DNA of 64,000 nt from Bacillus sp. FJAT-49711. Its GTDB lineage: Bacteria > Bacillota > Bacilli > Bacillales > Bacillaceae_C. Shown here in pieces: positions 8,897-18,041 of this stretch. Positions within the stretch are counted from its first letter, which is position 1. Every line of letters begins with the position of its first letter. The notes under the pieces are model-generated. The model was not told the origin of the DNA. It searched no databases and saw nothing but the letters and a program-made list of their open reading frames with translations. Location: the NCBI RefSeq assembly GCF_018343715.1, contig NZ_JAGYPL010000004.1:372001-436000 (forward strand), written 5' to 3'. Position numbers and translations under genes: made by a program.

Positions 8897-9571
8897 TTAT
8901 TCTTTATATTTTTGTATAAATTTCTCAATAGACTCTATCACATCATAAACAATATTAATTGTCGTTTTAATATCTCCTTTTACCTCTAATCCATGATTTG
9001 CCTCAGGGATAACAAGTCCTGCAACGTTTGGATTTTCATTAATAGAAGTAATAAGCTCTTCAACATAATGAGGGTCATCCGTTCCTATTACATAAAAAGA
9101 AGGAATCTCTGTATTTGAAAGGGCATTGTACACAATCTCATCTTTTATAAGTGGTGTCAGCCAAATTCCATATGTATTTTGGCCACTTATAAAGTCCTTC
9201 TCAATCCATTCATATGCCATAGGAATGGTTCCAATAGATTTACTTAATATAAAATACGTTTCATACTTAGTATCTTTAAGAACTGCTGTAACCACAGACT
9301 TCACATCTTCATATATCCATTGATCCTGATCGTGATGGTCCAGTTTTTTAAAGGCTTCATTGCCTAAATAATTATAATTAATATGGAGAATATCAACATT
9401 TTCATTCATACATACATTTGTCGCATAATGAAAAAGCGGTCGCTGAGTTGTGTAGCCAAGTCCCGGAAACATAATGCAAAGACTATTATTTTTTTCTTTA
9501 CCACAAATCCATGTATAGCTTATGGTTGACTGTTCATTTCTAACTACGTTTCCTTCATGAAACTCATACAT
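8897..9571 (-). CDS. Alpha/beta hydrolase-like protein
   Basis: This 224-residue cytosolic protein shows IMFPGLGYTTQRPLFHYAT (oxyanion-hole region) and FILSKSIGTIPMAYEW, where the nucleophile elbow reads S-K-S-I-G. FYVIGTDDPHYVEELI carries the acid and EANHGLEV the catalytic histidine, so a Ser-Asp-His triad seems complete. The start at 9571 follows GGGGGGAAGTAT; an in-frame start 36 codons upstream would lie deep inside the PP2C gene. It overlaps that gene by 8 bases, so the two are likely translated together. Substrate unknown. Confidence 0.75.
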   Translation of the reverse strand: MYEFHEGNVVRNEQSTISYTWICGKEKNNSLCIMFPGLGYTTQRPLFHYATNVCMNENVDILHINYNYLGNEAFKKLDHHDQDQWIYEDVKSVVTAVLKDTKYETYFILSKSIGTIPMAYEWIEKDFISGQNTYGIWLTPLIKDEIVYNALSNTEIPSFYVIGTDDPHYVEELITSINENPNVAGLVIPEANHGLEVKGDIKTTINIVYDVIESIEKFIQKYKE

Positions 9572-10394
9572 ATACTTCCCCCCTATTTGGTAGATCACTT
9601 GGATACTGGGCAGAAAAAAGGTTGTGATGTTCCCAACAAATGATCGTGCCACTATCACTGCCTTGATGATCGTGAACATGTTGTAACATTCGCCTTAAAC
9701 CACTTTCTATTTCCATCTCATCCGGAAACTCGTTGTATATATTCTTACTATCTTGATAATATTCTTCCTCGCACTCCAATACGCCGTCCGTAAGCATTAC
9801 AATTACGTTTCTTCCGGGTCTTAATTCCCTAATACCAGAAGAAAAACAAGGAACAGGTAAAGAAAAAGTATTAACATAGCCAATCCATTCATAAAATTGA
9901 CGTTGATTCAATTTATATTGTCCTAACTTATGCAACTCGTCATGCAATAAGTAAACTAAGCAATCTCCTACCGAAAACCAGTAAAGATAATTTTCTTTTC
10001 TAACACATATGAGGCAGGCCGTTTCTCCCTTTACTTTTTCACAGGCGGCAATAAATTCAGCAGATTGAAAGACTGAAAGTAAATGACTTTCTAATAATGG
10101 AAATACACTTTCGATACGTTTACTTAAAATCTCTGAAATGCTTTCCCATTCATTTTGAATCGTACGGATTACGAGATCAACACTCTCCGAACTATCATGA
10201 CCATCCAAGATCATGGACATCTCCCAATCCGCGCCCTTCCAAACTAAAGCACCATCTTCATTCTTATTGGCTCCTGCATTTGAATTACCGCCGTACGTGC
10301 CAATAAGAACATGATTGCATGAATCTATCTTTATCTCATCTATATATTGAATTTTGCTTCCGCTCCACTCAAATATGTTATTTCTATTTGACAT
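9564..10394 (-). CDS. PP2C-like protein phosphatase
   Basis: The 276-residue protein carries the landmarks of PP2C phosphatases: a GANKNEDGALVW metal-site motif near residue 42, MILDGHDSS near residue 62, IVMLTDGVLE near residue 195 and GSDSGTIICWE near the end. The usual DGHGG is DGHDS here, and the family normally holds two Mn or Mg ions. A soluble serine/threonine phosphatase role is plausible. There is no kinase partner; the gene overlaps a small hydrolase. It is preceded by a sigma-A promoter at 10456-10483 and a GGGGGGAG Shine-Dalgarno. Confidence 0.75.
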   Translation of the reverse strand: MSNRNNIFEWSGSKIQYIDEIKIDSCNHVLIGTYGGNSNAGANKNEDGALVWKGADWEMSMILDGHDSSESVDLVIRTIQNEWESISEILSKRIESVFPLLESHLLSVFQSAEFIAACEKVKGETACLICVRKENYLYWFSVGDCLVYLLHDELHKLGQYKLNQRQFYEWIGYVNTFSLPVPCFSSGIRELRPGRNVIVMLTDGVLECEEEYYQDSKNIYNEFPDEMEIESGLRRMLQHVHDHQGSDSGTIICWEHHNLFSAQYPSDLPNRGEVYV

Positions 10395-10455
10395 AGAACT
10401 CCCCCCTGTTAGTCATCATAAATTACTATTGGCAAGTCTCATCTAAATTGTAAGA

Positions 10456-10483
10456 ATTATACTTTTTATCATAAAGAAATCAA
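10456..10483 (-). promoter_or_regulatory. Sigma-A promoter for the PP2C-hydrolase operon
   Basis: A TTGATT -35 box (10478-10483) and a TATAAT -10 box (10456-10461) with a 16-bp spacer lie about 60 bp upstream of the PP2C start codon on the minus strand. Confidence 0.7.
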
Positions 10484-10539
10484 TTATTTTCGAAGAGTGA
10501 GTGCCAGCATTTTGATAAATTTAACCTTTTCTTCCTTTA

Positions 10540-10775
10540 TTAAGTAATACAAGTACAAATCATTATGATATTTCCGTCAGGGTCTTTAAACGTAAAATCT
10601 GCAAGATCAGGTAATGTTCCTATTTCAGTTACAATTTCCGCTCTCATAGCTTGGACTAATTCATAAGCAGCATTAATACCTCGTCAAAACAATGATTGTC
10701 TAACGTTAATCCAGGTCTCCCGGTCCCCATTTCTTCTTGAAATTGTATTCCAAGTAATGCTGAATACATCTTATC
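10540..10775 (-). pseudogene. VOC family protein remnant
   Basis: One minus-strand frame reads MYSALLGIQFQEEMGTGRPG followed by LTLDNHCFDE. After a shift near 10685, another frame reads GINAAYELVQAMRAEIV and ADFTFKDPDGNIIMICTCIT, then a stop at 10540. The final part is the standard C-terminal strand of a VOC domain. The N-terminal third is missing or unrecognisable. Confidence 0.75.
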
Positions 10776-10879
10776 GATTCTTTTTAGTTACTAAAATGAA
10801 TAAAAATGTAATTGATTTCATATACAAAATCCTTCCTACATTACTACTGCACGGTTATTAAAGAATCCTCTTTACTTTA

Positions 10880-11925
10880 CTAATGGTTAAAATCTTCCCA
10901 TGTATCGTTTAACCAATCAGCAAATAACTCTTTTTGCTCAAATTGTGGGTAATGAGCGGATTTATCGAAAACTACATACTCTTTAACTGGTGCCGCAATT
11001 TGGTCATAGTACGTTTTCGCAGCATGGACTGACGTCATATAATCATATTTTCCCATGACGATAAAACAAGGGGTTTCCAGTTTATCCACTATACTTGTAA
11101 TCATTTTTTCGTTCCTCACGTATTAAGATCTTCTGCGAAAGAGAAACTCCCTTTATATAACGAACAACATCAAGAAAATTATATTCAGGACTAAAAACAA
11201 ATCCTAAATAGTAATCCATATTGTCGTTAATCAGTCTTGCTGCTCCACCATATTTTCGGACGAAATTTCTTGGTGTAAGTATTTCACCATTTTCAATAGA
11301 GTTTCTGAGGCTTTCAAGTTTTTTTACATCTTTTGAATTTCCAACTAATGTTGCCTCATTGATGGCAAAATCCAAACTGTCTAATTCACTTTGAATCGAA
11401 TTTGAAACCTGTCCAATTCCTATGTACATTGAAAATTTGTCTGGTACTTTACTTTCACCTTTCATTCCTATATACGCACCAAAAGAATGCCCAATTAATT
11501 TTACTTTTTCTTGTCCCAGCAATTCTTTTATATGACCCGTCATTTCCAAAAGGTCTTCTACATGCAAATCTGTTGATAGATTTGAATAATCCTCAAAAAA
11601 TTGATATGACTTCTCGCTTTCTCGCTGATCATAATGAACAATCGTAAAATTCTTTTCCAGTACATCTTGGTACTTCCTAACATATGGAATTTCTGAACAC
11701 CCTGGACCACCATGAATAAATATGATAGTCAGGTTAGAGCGATCATTACCTCTAATCATGACTTCCAATTTAGTCCCATTTATTTCAACTTGTTCCAAAG
11801 TGCTAATACTATTATTCCCTTTAATGCTTGGTGTCCATGTAGGGAAGACGAAACTAATTAGAACTAATGAAAAAATTAAACTACAAATTACAATCAGCTT
11901 CTTTTTTCTTTCCTAATATCTTTAT
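10880..11925 (-). pseudogene. Decayed membrane-anchored alpha/beta hydrolase
   Basis: Two overlapping frames, 11082-11798 and 10880-11119, together make one proline-iminopeptidase-like hydrolase. IIFIHGGPGC, KLIGHSFGAYIGM (nucleophile serine) and IVMGKYDYMTS with FDKSAHYP (acid and histidine) are all present but split by a frameshift near 11100. Upstream of the first frame, a hydrophobic anchor LIVICSLIFSLVLISFVF continues in frame. The likely start codon reads ATA, and the A-run that follows needs one more shift. DQRESEKS replaces the usual DQRGSGKS. Several independent lesions argue for a true pseudogene rather than a sequencing error. Confidence 0.8.
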
Positions 11926-12089
11926 TTACTTTTCTCTCCGTTAAATCTTCAAAGAAAAAACATTACTTAATAAAACACACTGTATCAATATTCCACGCAA
12001 AAGCTTCAATGTCCTACCTCTCCTAATGAAAAATAAACTAAAAAAATCATGACCACTGACAAATAGAAATCCAGGACCAAGATATTTAA

Positions 12090-12305
12090 TGGTGAAATTA
12101 GGCAAAATATTATTAGTAATGATCGTAATGAATCAAATCAGTTTAAGATGATAATCGAACTACAAGTAACAGTGTTGCAAGCATAAATAATATAGAGGAA
12201 CTTCATAAAGAGATGTTTAATGGCGGATAAGGTTTCCAGTTTTTGATACGAGTGGAAATCATTTGGGTATATGGAACAGCTGGCAAAAAATAAAATATAA
12301 GATAT
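12090..12305 (+). pseudogene. VOC family protein remnant (plus strand)
   Basis: Plus-strand frames give ISNDRNESNQFKMIIELQV, then NSVASINNIEELHKEMFNGG, then FDTSGNHLGIWNSWQ, the last being a VOC C-terminal strand. Stops and frame changes separate the pieces and the start is missing. The rest of 11926-12521 holds no other recognisable gene. Confidence 0.65.
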
Positions 12306-12521
12306 GAAGAGAAAACACGTAAAAACTCTACTTATACTGAGACTACGCCTGTTTCCTACTCAAATTTAGTTATGTCTGCTTGTATTAATATATCCAACAC
12401 TAAATCAATAACATTTTCACTATTCATGCTATGCCCTGACAAAAGGCAAATTAAAAGGCTGTCGCAAAAAGTCAGTTATCACTCACATTTTGGTCAGCCT
12501 ATTTTCATTATGATTTCATAC

Positions 12522-13283
12522 TCACACTGGAGGAGTAAGTCCAGGGAGGATAGGTGTTACTAAGCTAACTGCACTAGCTAATGTGAGTTGCTGAACTTGA
12601 ACGATTTTCACAGTAAGATCTAAAACAATTTTTTCACGCAATGTGTGAATTTTGCCCTCAGGATTTGTCATATGTGGCGAAAAATCTACTTCAAAGAAGT
12701 TGGCGGCTACTAATTCACCATATGGCTGTTCGTTATACTTAACAAGGTTTTGGAAGAATGCTTTATCTAACCTTGCGTCTAAGCCGGTTTTTTCATTAAG
12801 AAAGTTTGCTTCTGCTGACTCTGATATTCCTAAGACTGGAGTTGGTCCTCCAGCTCCGACAGGAAAAGTAATATCGGCAAAACCAGAAAACGGAACATCG
12901 ACAATTCTGTCACGAATAACTCCATTACATGCTGCTGTTGCATATTCTATATTTTTGCGAATATGCCCTGCTACAAATAATTTCCCTCTAGTTACTCGAA
13001 AAAAATCAGTGTTATCAATACGCGCAAATGTAACCGGTACAAGTTTGACTTGATTTAAGAATACATTTTTTTTCACTCTTTTGATTTCTGTTGCTGCAGG
13101 AGCAAGATGAATATCCGACTCGACAACAATTTGTAGTGTCGGCTCCGCAATTGCAACCGGAACTTTAATAGTTGGAGTGGTAATAGGTGTAAGAACTACT
13201 GGTGTATTCGCAGCGCCTAATGGAATTTGTTCTTTTGCTGTCACTGGACAAGGCGTATTTGGATTAACAGGATGATCTGACAA
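12522..13283 (-). CDS. Spore-surface-type protein (SPOCS/CsxC-like), short paralogue
   Basis: This 253-residue protein has a proline/threonine-rich N-terminus (NPNTPCPVTAKEQIPLGAAN). A domain follows with VKKNVFLNQVKLVPVTF, then GKLFVAGHIRKNIEYA, and a C-terminal LREKIVLDLTVKIVQVQQL. This pattern resembles SPOCS/DUF3794-type domains and exosporium proteins of the CsxC kind; I give the family with caution. The TTG at 13283 is the best start because AGGGG lies 6 bases upstream. The next gene upstream encodes a longer relative, so the two are probably a diverged pair. A role in the spore coat or exosporium is inference. Confidence 0.6.
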   Translation of the reverse strand: MSDHPVNPNTPCPVTAKEQIPLGAANTPVVLTPITTPTIKVPVAIAEPTLQIVVESDIHLAPAATEIKRVKKNVFLNQVKLVPVTFARIDNTDFFRVTRGKLFVAGHIRKNIEYATAACNGVIRDRIVDVPFSGFADITFPVGAGGPTPVLGISESAEANFLNEKTGLDARLDKAFFQNLVKYNEQPYGELVAANFFEVDFSPHMTNPEGKIHTLREKIVLDLTVKIVQVQQLTLASAVSLVTPILPGLTPPV

Positions 13284-13334
13284 TTGAATTCCCCTCATTT
13301 CAATTATTTTAAGGGCTATGACCCTCTATATGGC

Positions 13335-13343
13335 TAGATTATG
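13335..13343 (-). promoter_or_regulatory. Possible sporulation sigma (E/K-type) -10 element
   Basis: On the minus strand CATAATCTA matches the CATANNNTA -10 pattern used by the mother-cell sigma factors, about 50 bp upstream of the start codon of the short SPOCS-like gene. The -35 match is weak. It is listed because it fits the proposed spore-surface role. Confidence 0.35.
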
Positions 13344-13445
13344 CAGAATATGAAATCATGAATGGACGATTGTAACAGTCGTATCTGCCTAATTTAATAA
13401 AAAAAAGGGGACAAACGAAGGGATTAATCTTTCAAGTTTTTATTT

Positions 13446-14795
13446 TCATCCGATCACCCGAACTTTTTGTGATTGCAATAAATGTATAATTAATTCCAAA
13501 ACTATTTTTTGAGATAATTGAGTTGAATAACTGGCCGACTCATCTAGTTCCGGGATTGTAGCACTATCGTGGAATACTGTATACTCAATCTCTTGATGTA
13601 TAAATCCTTCAACAAATAAATTTCCTTTAGAAGCTGTATATGTTCCATCATTTTGTGTTCTGGAAAGTTGGTTTGGAACGAATATACAGTTGGTTAGAAT
13701 TACCTCTTTTGAGATTTCATTAACTTTTATCATTTTCTTTTCAAATACTATATTTTCTTCCAAACATATCTCAATTTTATATTCCCCAATGATAACCGGA
13801 ACCCTTATATGAATAGTTTTATAAGGATCGATTGTATCATTCATTTCTTTTTTCGCAGTTAATTTAGTGTCATGTAAGGGAACTACAATTGATTTATGTT
13901 GGTTAGTCGTTAGAACCTCTTGATCAACATCAGTTTTATTCGTTAAAAATATCATTTCATCAATTGTTGTACACACTAAATGACAATCAGGCTGTTCTGG
14001 ATAATGAGTCGTGGTATTTATAACTTTCGTTTCAGGTTGAGGCGCTTGGTTATTATTTAGGTCAAGAAATTCAAATGTATTTTTAACAATCTCCCCACAG
14101 ATTGGTGCGTGAAGAAAGTCATCAATTTCAACATTAGTAGAAAATGGGGTTTTTCTAGTCGTAAAATACACTATTCCCTCTTCCAATTTAGTCATTTCAT
14201 CCTCAATATCAGATTCAGGTTGTTCATCATCATCTTTTTTTAGTGCAAGATCTGGTTCTTCTGTAAGTATTATTTCATCTGTCCCCTCCTTTTCATGATG
14301 GATTATCAGATCATCTTTATAGTGAGATTCTGAGATAATCTTATTTTGTTTTGATGTATCGTGATGATCTATAAAATTCAATGTCTTTTCAGTACTGAAG
14401 TTGTCTTTTTCTTCTATATCAACCATCTCATGCTTAACGACAGCTTCGGGAGGGATGGAAATAGTATCATCTGAATAATCTGCAGGGTCCAGTGTCATTA
14501 TAGGACTAAAATTATTTGTTTCCTCGGCAATGGGGTTTTCCATCTCATTATTTAAATCAGTAGAACTGTAAAGCTCGGTATCGGGATTACCTTTGCTTGC
14601 ACCTTCCAGTCCTTCTATCTCTTTATTAACAAATCTATCCTCCATTTCATTTGCTAACATGTCAGAAGCATGATCTAGTTGAGTTGTATTATCTATTCGA
14701 TCAGTAGAGATCGTTTTATTATTCCATGTGGTGTATTCAATTTGATTAGAGCATACTTCTTTCATACTTGTATGGTTAAGCCATGGAGTACTCAT
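13446..14795 (-). CDS. Spore-surface-type protein (SPOCS/CsxC-like), long acidic paralogue
   Basis: This is a 449-residue protein with two parts. Residues 1 to about 330 are rich in Glu, Asp, Asn and Thr with no recognisable fold. The last 115 residues carry the same domain as the neighbouring 12522-13283 product: ISKEVILTNCIFVPNQL matches VKKNVFLNQVKLVPVTF, GNLFVEGFIHQEIEYT matches GKLFVAGHIRKNIEYA, and SQKIVLELIIHLLQSQKV matches REKIVLDLTVKIVQVQQL. The ATG has TAGGAGTGATAAG before it. A structural surface or coat role is inferred from domain relation and composition only. Confidence 0.6.
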   Translation of the reverse strand: MSTPWLNHTSMKEVCSNQIEYTTWNNKTISTDRIDNTTQLDHASDMLANEMEDRFVNKEIEGLEGASKGNPDTELYSSTDLNNEMENPIAEETNNFSPIMTLDPADYSDDTISIPPEAVVKHEMVDIEEKDNFSTEKTLNFIDHHDTSKQNKIISESHYKDDLIIHHEKEGTDEIILTEEPDLALKKDDDEQPESDIEDEMTKLEEGIVYFTTRKTPFSTNVEIDDFLHAPICGEIVKNTFEFLDLNNNQAPQPETKVINTTTHYPEQPDCHLVCTTIDEMIFLTNKTDVDQEVLTTNQHKSIVVPLHDTKLTAKKEMNDTIDPYKTIHIRVPVIIGEYKIEICLEENIVFEKKMIKVNEISKEVILTNCIFVPNQLSRTQNDGTYTASKGNLFVEGFIHQEIEYTVFHDSATIPELDESASYSTQLSQKIVLELIIHLLQSQKVRVIG

Positions 14796-14927
14796 CTTAT
14801 CACTCCTAAATCATAACATCATCATTATAATTATTTATGCTTTTATTTGGACTTTTGTCACTAGACATTATTGAATCACGATTTCATTACTTAAACTAAA
14901 TATTTCGGAACGTCAAAAACGCAAAAC

Positions 14928-14960
14928 AACCGACTACATCATAAGCAGAAGTAGTCGGTT
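14928..14960 (-). terminator. Rho-independent terminator after the kinase-like gene
   Basis: Perfect arms AACCGACTAC and GTAGTCGGTT with a 13-base loop are followed on the minus strand by TGTTTTG. It lies about 150 bp downstream of the phosphotransferase stop at 15114. Confidence 0.75.
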
Positions 14961-15113
14961 CATCTAAATTTTTTTCCTAATAAAAAGAGAAAAGGGGTAA
15001 GACGACGTTTTATTTCATTTTCGCTTTGTTAAATTCTCCTCTATCCCTTTGCGATTTACCGTAATCGTACCAGTAAATTTCTTCAGGGCCCTTTCGTTAT
15101 CTTTTAAATTATA

Positions 15114-15992
15114 TCAGGAATTCACAAAGTTATTGGCATCCATCTCGTCTAGATAAGGATTGTTTTTAATTAAACTTTTTACCCTATCAATTGTATTAGG
15201 ACCTTTCGGAACTCCACCATTTCTATAAAGTAAAATCCATCTAATACATGCTAAAGCTTCAAAAACTTCAAGTTCTTTCTCTCTTATGTCATTTTTCATT
15301 AGATAGGCTGAACGGAAAAAAAGTGCATGTCGTTCTGATATGTAAATTTTCTTCAATGTAAGTGACCACGCAAAATCGTATCTAGCATCACCTAGTTGTC
15401 CGTTTGTCCAATCTAAAATAGTAAATTGGTCATCTTCTTCAACAATATTTCCTAAATGAAAATCTCCATGAATAACATTTTCTTGCTTTATTTCGATTAG
15501 ACGTACTAGAGATTGAATCGCGTTATGCAAGTCAGAATGTTCACTTAGTCCCGGAAAAACGTAGGAAACGAAATCGAACTTTGGAAGATGTATATCTCCA
15601 ATATCGATTAGGGGCATTTGATGTAAATTTGAAAGTATATTTGCGATCCCGGTCATTTTCTTTTTATTTACTTTTCTAATAGGCATTCCATCAAAAGTTG
15701 TTAGCAGCACTTTTTCTGAATAAGGATTTACTCCCCAAGCTACTGGCCTAGAAACAGACAATCCTTTTTCAAAAAGTACATTCAATAAATGATATTGAAA
15801 ACGAACATCTGGATTAGAACTTTTATTCCATATTTTTAATACAAAACTCTCTTTCTCTGAACTTATTTTAATCACTTCAGCTTCAAAACCTTGGTCCATT
15901 TGATGTATAGTTAATGTCGATTCATTGTGCAATAAATCATCCAACATTTCATTTTTTTCAATCCAATTCACAGTACTTATAGGAGTTGCCAA
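15114..15992 (-). CDS. Aminoglycoside phosphotransferase (APH)-fold protein
   Basis: The 292-residue protein has the APH/choline-kinase catalytic loop VIHGDFHLGN (HGD at 175-177, Asn 182) and the metal-binding ILDWTNGQLGDARYDFAW with Asp 194. It therefore probably transfers a phosphate from ATP to a small molecule in the cytoplasm. Family members include antibiotic kinases and metabolic kinases, and nothing here fixes the substrate. The start is TTG at 15992 behind AGGAAG. The neighbouring methyltransferase is 87 bp upstream in the same direction. Confidence 0.78.
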   Translation of the reverse strand: MATPISTVNWIEKNEMLDDLLHNESTLTIHQMDQGFEAEVIKISSEKESFVLKIWNKSSNPDVRFQYHLLNVLFEKGLSVSRPVAWGVNPYSEKVLLTTFDGMPIRKVNKKKMTGIANILSNLHQMPLIDIGDIHLPKFDFVSYVFPGLSEHSDLHNAIQSLVRLIEIKQENVIHGDFHLGNIVEEDDQFTILDWTNGQLGDARYDFAWSLTLKKIYISERHALFFRSAYLMKNDIREKELEVFEALACIRWILLYRNGGVPKGPNTIDRVKSLIKNNPYLDEMDANNFVNS

Positions 15993-16078
15993 TAATAATC
16001 TTCCTTTCTTCGATTATAATTATAAGCGGTACTCATCTTCTATTTTAAGTCCACTCGAAATGTATTAGTTATTAACAT

Positions 16079-16810
16079 TCACTTTTCTACTGAAATGATT
16101 AAAAACATTGGTCTCCTTAGTTCGTCTTTCATTTCAGGAATACTCTTCAACATTTGTTCGGAAGGAATAGGTTCCTTAATCGCTTTCAAAAGAAAACCAG
16201 CATCAATTAAGTTATTTACATACGTTGAAAATGTTCTATGATATTTAATAACATTCTCTGTTAGAAATGTTGTTTCACGCACACCTTCAAATTGATAATC
16301 ATCCACTGGCCAATGTAGAATACTTCCTTGGTTATCAAATTGCCAATCTTGTTCATTCCGAGAGGTGAAAATGGGATGCTCCACCGAAAATATAAATGAA
16401 CCCCTTGGCTTTAACCAATGAAAGACTTTCTTACAGATTGTGTCAAATGACTTAATATAATGAAATGCCAATGAACTCATAACTACATCAAATTGAGATT
16501 CTGAGAAATCAGCATCCTCAATGGGCGTTTTAATATACGTAATGAATGGATCTTCCGTTTTTTCACGGGCTTTATTGAGCATTTTTTCGGATATATCTAC
16601 ACCTATAACAGAACTTGCATTTTGTTCGCGAGCATAACGACAATGCCAGCCAAAGCCACATCCCAAATCAAGCACATGCTTATTCAGCAAATCCGGAAAA
16701 AGTTCTTTTAATATGTGCCATTCTCCTGCTCCCTCCAGTCCTTTAGTAGATCTTGGCATTTTTTCATATGCGGAAAAGAAATTCGGGTCATCATACTTGT
16801 TTTGTTTCAT
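16079..16810 (-). CDS. Class I SAM-dependent methyltransferase
   Basis: The 243-residue protein has the SAM-binding motif I HVLDLGCGFGWHCRYA at about residues 45-60, the acidic motif II SVIGVDISEKML, and FDVVMSSLAFHYI as motif IV/post-I. It resembles ubiquinone/menaquinone-type small-molecule methyltransferases; the substrate is unknown. The ATG has AGGAGATGTTCAAATT before it. No frameshift is seen. Confidence 0.85.
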   Translation of the reverse strand: MKQNKYDDPNFFSAYEKMPRSTKGLEGAGEWHILKELFPDLLNKHVLDLGCGFGWHCRYAREQNASSVIGVDISEKMLNKAREKTEDPFITYIKTPIEDADFSESQFDVVMSSLAFHYIKSFDTICKKVFHWLKPRGSFIFSVEHPIFTSRNEQDWQFDNQGSILHWPVDDYQFEGVRETTFLTENVIKYHRTFSTYVNNLIDAGFLLKAIKEPIPSEQMLKSIPEMKDELRRPMFLIISVEK

Positions 16811-16949
16811 AATTTGAACATCTCCTATTAATTAAGATAGCCACCTAAAAATTAATAACTAGTCTTTCAGGAGGCTACTTTTATCCTTCTAACCATTCCA
16901 ATCACCCCACTCATTCCTCTTATTTCCAAACTTTTCTGTGGTTCAAAGC

Positions 16950-17235
16950 ATATATTTAACTCACATTCTCATCTGGTTTATGGATTCCCAATATATTACC
17001 TTTAGTATCGATATAGTATCCTCGCCATCCTGGCAGCGCATGTTTTATTTACGACATTTATCACCATTCTTAAAACTCTGTCTTCTTTTAAATCAGAATT
17101 TTCTAGACTTGTTGTACAAGTAAATCCATTAAAAGGTTGTTTTTTGGCGCATAGTACTTTAACACAGCACCATTGCTCTCAGAATCATTCTCACTTATAG
17201 AATGGTGTGATACGACCATTCTGTAAAGGTCGATC
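16950..17235 (-). pseudogene. VOC family remnant related to the gene at 27610-28005
   Basis: Plus-strand text ATTCTCATCTGGTTTATGGA and following bases parallels the 3' end of the intact VOC gene at 27610. Shared features include the strand around NIFGIHQPDENAK and the later NQPLNGFACT segment, here reading NPLKGCF. Small insertions and deletions break the frame throughout. No start codon remains. Confidence 0.7.
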
Positions 17236-17528
17236 TAATCTCTCTCAAAAAACATCCTTTTCGTTAAGTGTTACTTGTCATTTTACTATATTTCTAAATA
17301 TCGGTGGGGACTATTACGTTTCAAGTTTTTAAATAGTACAAACTTTCTTTTTTCAACGCCACTTTGTATTTTACCTTCTACTATCCCACTTCTAAAGAGA
17401 GGAATAACTTGTGGAATTTCTTGGCGGGAAATCTGCAAACGCCTATTTTTTATAAATATAATATTTAGTGTCATAAGCAGAATTTAAATACGTCTAAATA
17501 AGTGAAATCAAAGACGGGGGACAGTGAC

Positions 17529-18041
17529 ATGTCAAAAAGCAACTCAATCATATCCGAATGGTTTCATCAATATAGCCATGATGTTTACGATTATTTAGTC
17601 TATTATACAGGGACAATTGATGTAGACGATTTGGTTCAAGAAGTTTTTATTAAAGTAATAAAGGGGTTGACGTCATATAGAGGACAATCTAGTCCAAAAA
17701 CATGGATATTTAGCATTGCCCGTAATGTTGCAATCGATGAAGCTCGAAAAAGAAATAGAAAAAAGAAAATAGCCTTCGATGAACAAATGATCATTAAAGA
17801 TGGGGAATCTCCTGAAAAAATCCTCTTACAAAATGAAGAAAAACAAACATTATACAATGATATTCAAAAGTTAAAAAGTAACTATAGGGATGTAATTTTA
17901 CTAAGAGGGATAAAGGAAATGACGGTAGCGGAGACAGCTGAAATTCTAAACTGGAAAGAAGCAAAAGTGAGAACAAATTATCACCGAGCATTGAAATCAC
18001 TAAGAAAGCTACAAGGTGGGGATTTAAATGATGAGCTCTAA
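17529..18041 (+). CDS. ECF RNA polymerase sigma factor
   Basis: This 170-residue sigma-70 family protein of the extracytoplasmic-function group directs RNA polymerase to a small stress regulon. Region 2 is DVYDYLVYYTGTIDVDDLVQ continuing EVFIKVIKGL, with SPKTWIFSIARNVAIDEARK at 2.4. Region 4 is MTVAETAEILNWKEAKVRTN. The ATG at 17529 is chosen because GGGGGACAG lies 8 bases upstream. It overlaps the next gene by 14 bases, the usual arrangement for a sigma and its membrane anti-sigma. The specific regulon is unknown. Confidence 0.9.
   Translation: MSKSNSIISEWFHQYSHDVYDYLVYYTGTIDVDDLVQEVFIKVIKGLTSYRGQSSPKTWIFSIARNVAIDEARKRNRKKKIAFDEQMIIKDGESPEKILLQNEEKQTLYNDIQKLKSNYRDVILLRGIKEMTVAETAEILNWKEAKVRTNYHRALKSLRKLQGGDLNDEL

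Noticed and set aside
12652-13053. 133-codon plus-strand frame
   Set aside because: It is antisense to the SPOCS-like gene, whose domain pattern is shared with its neighbour.
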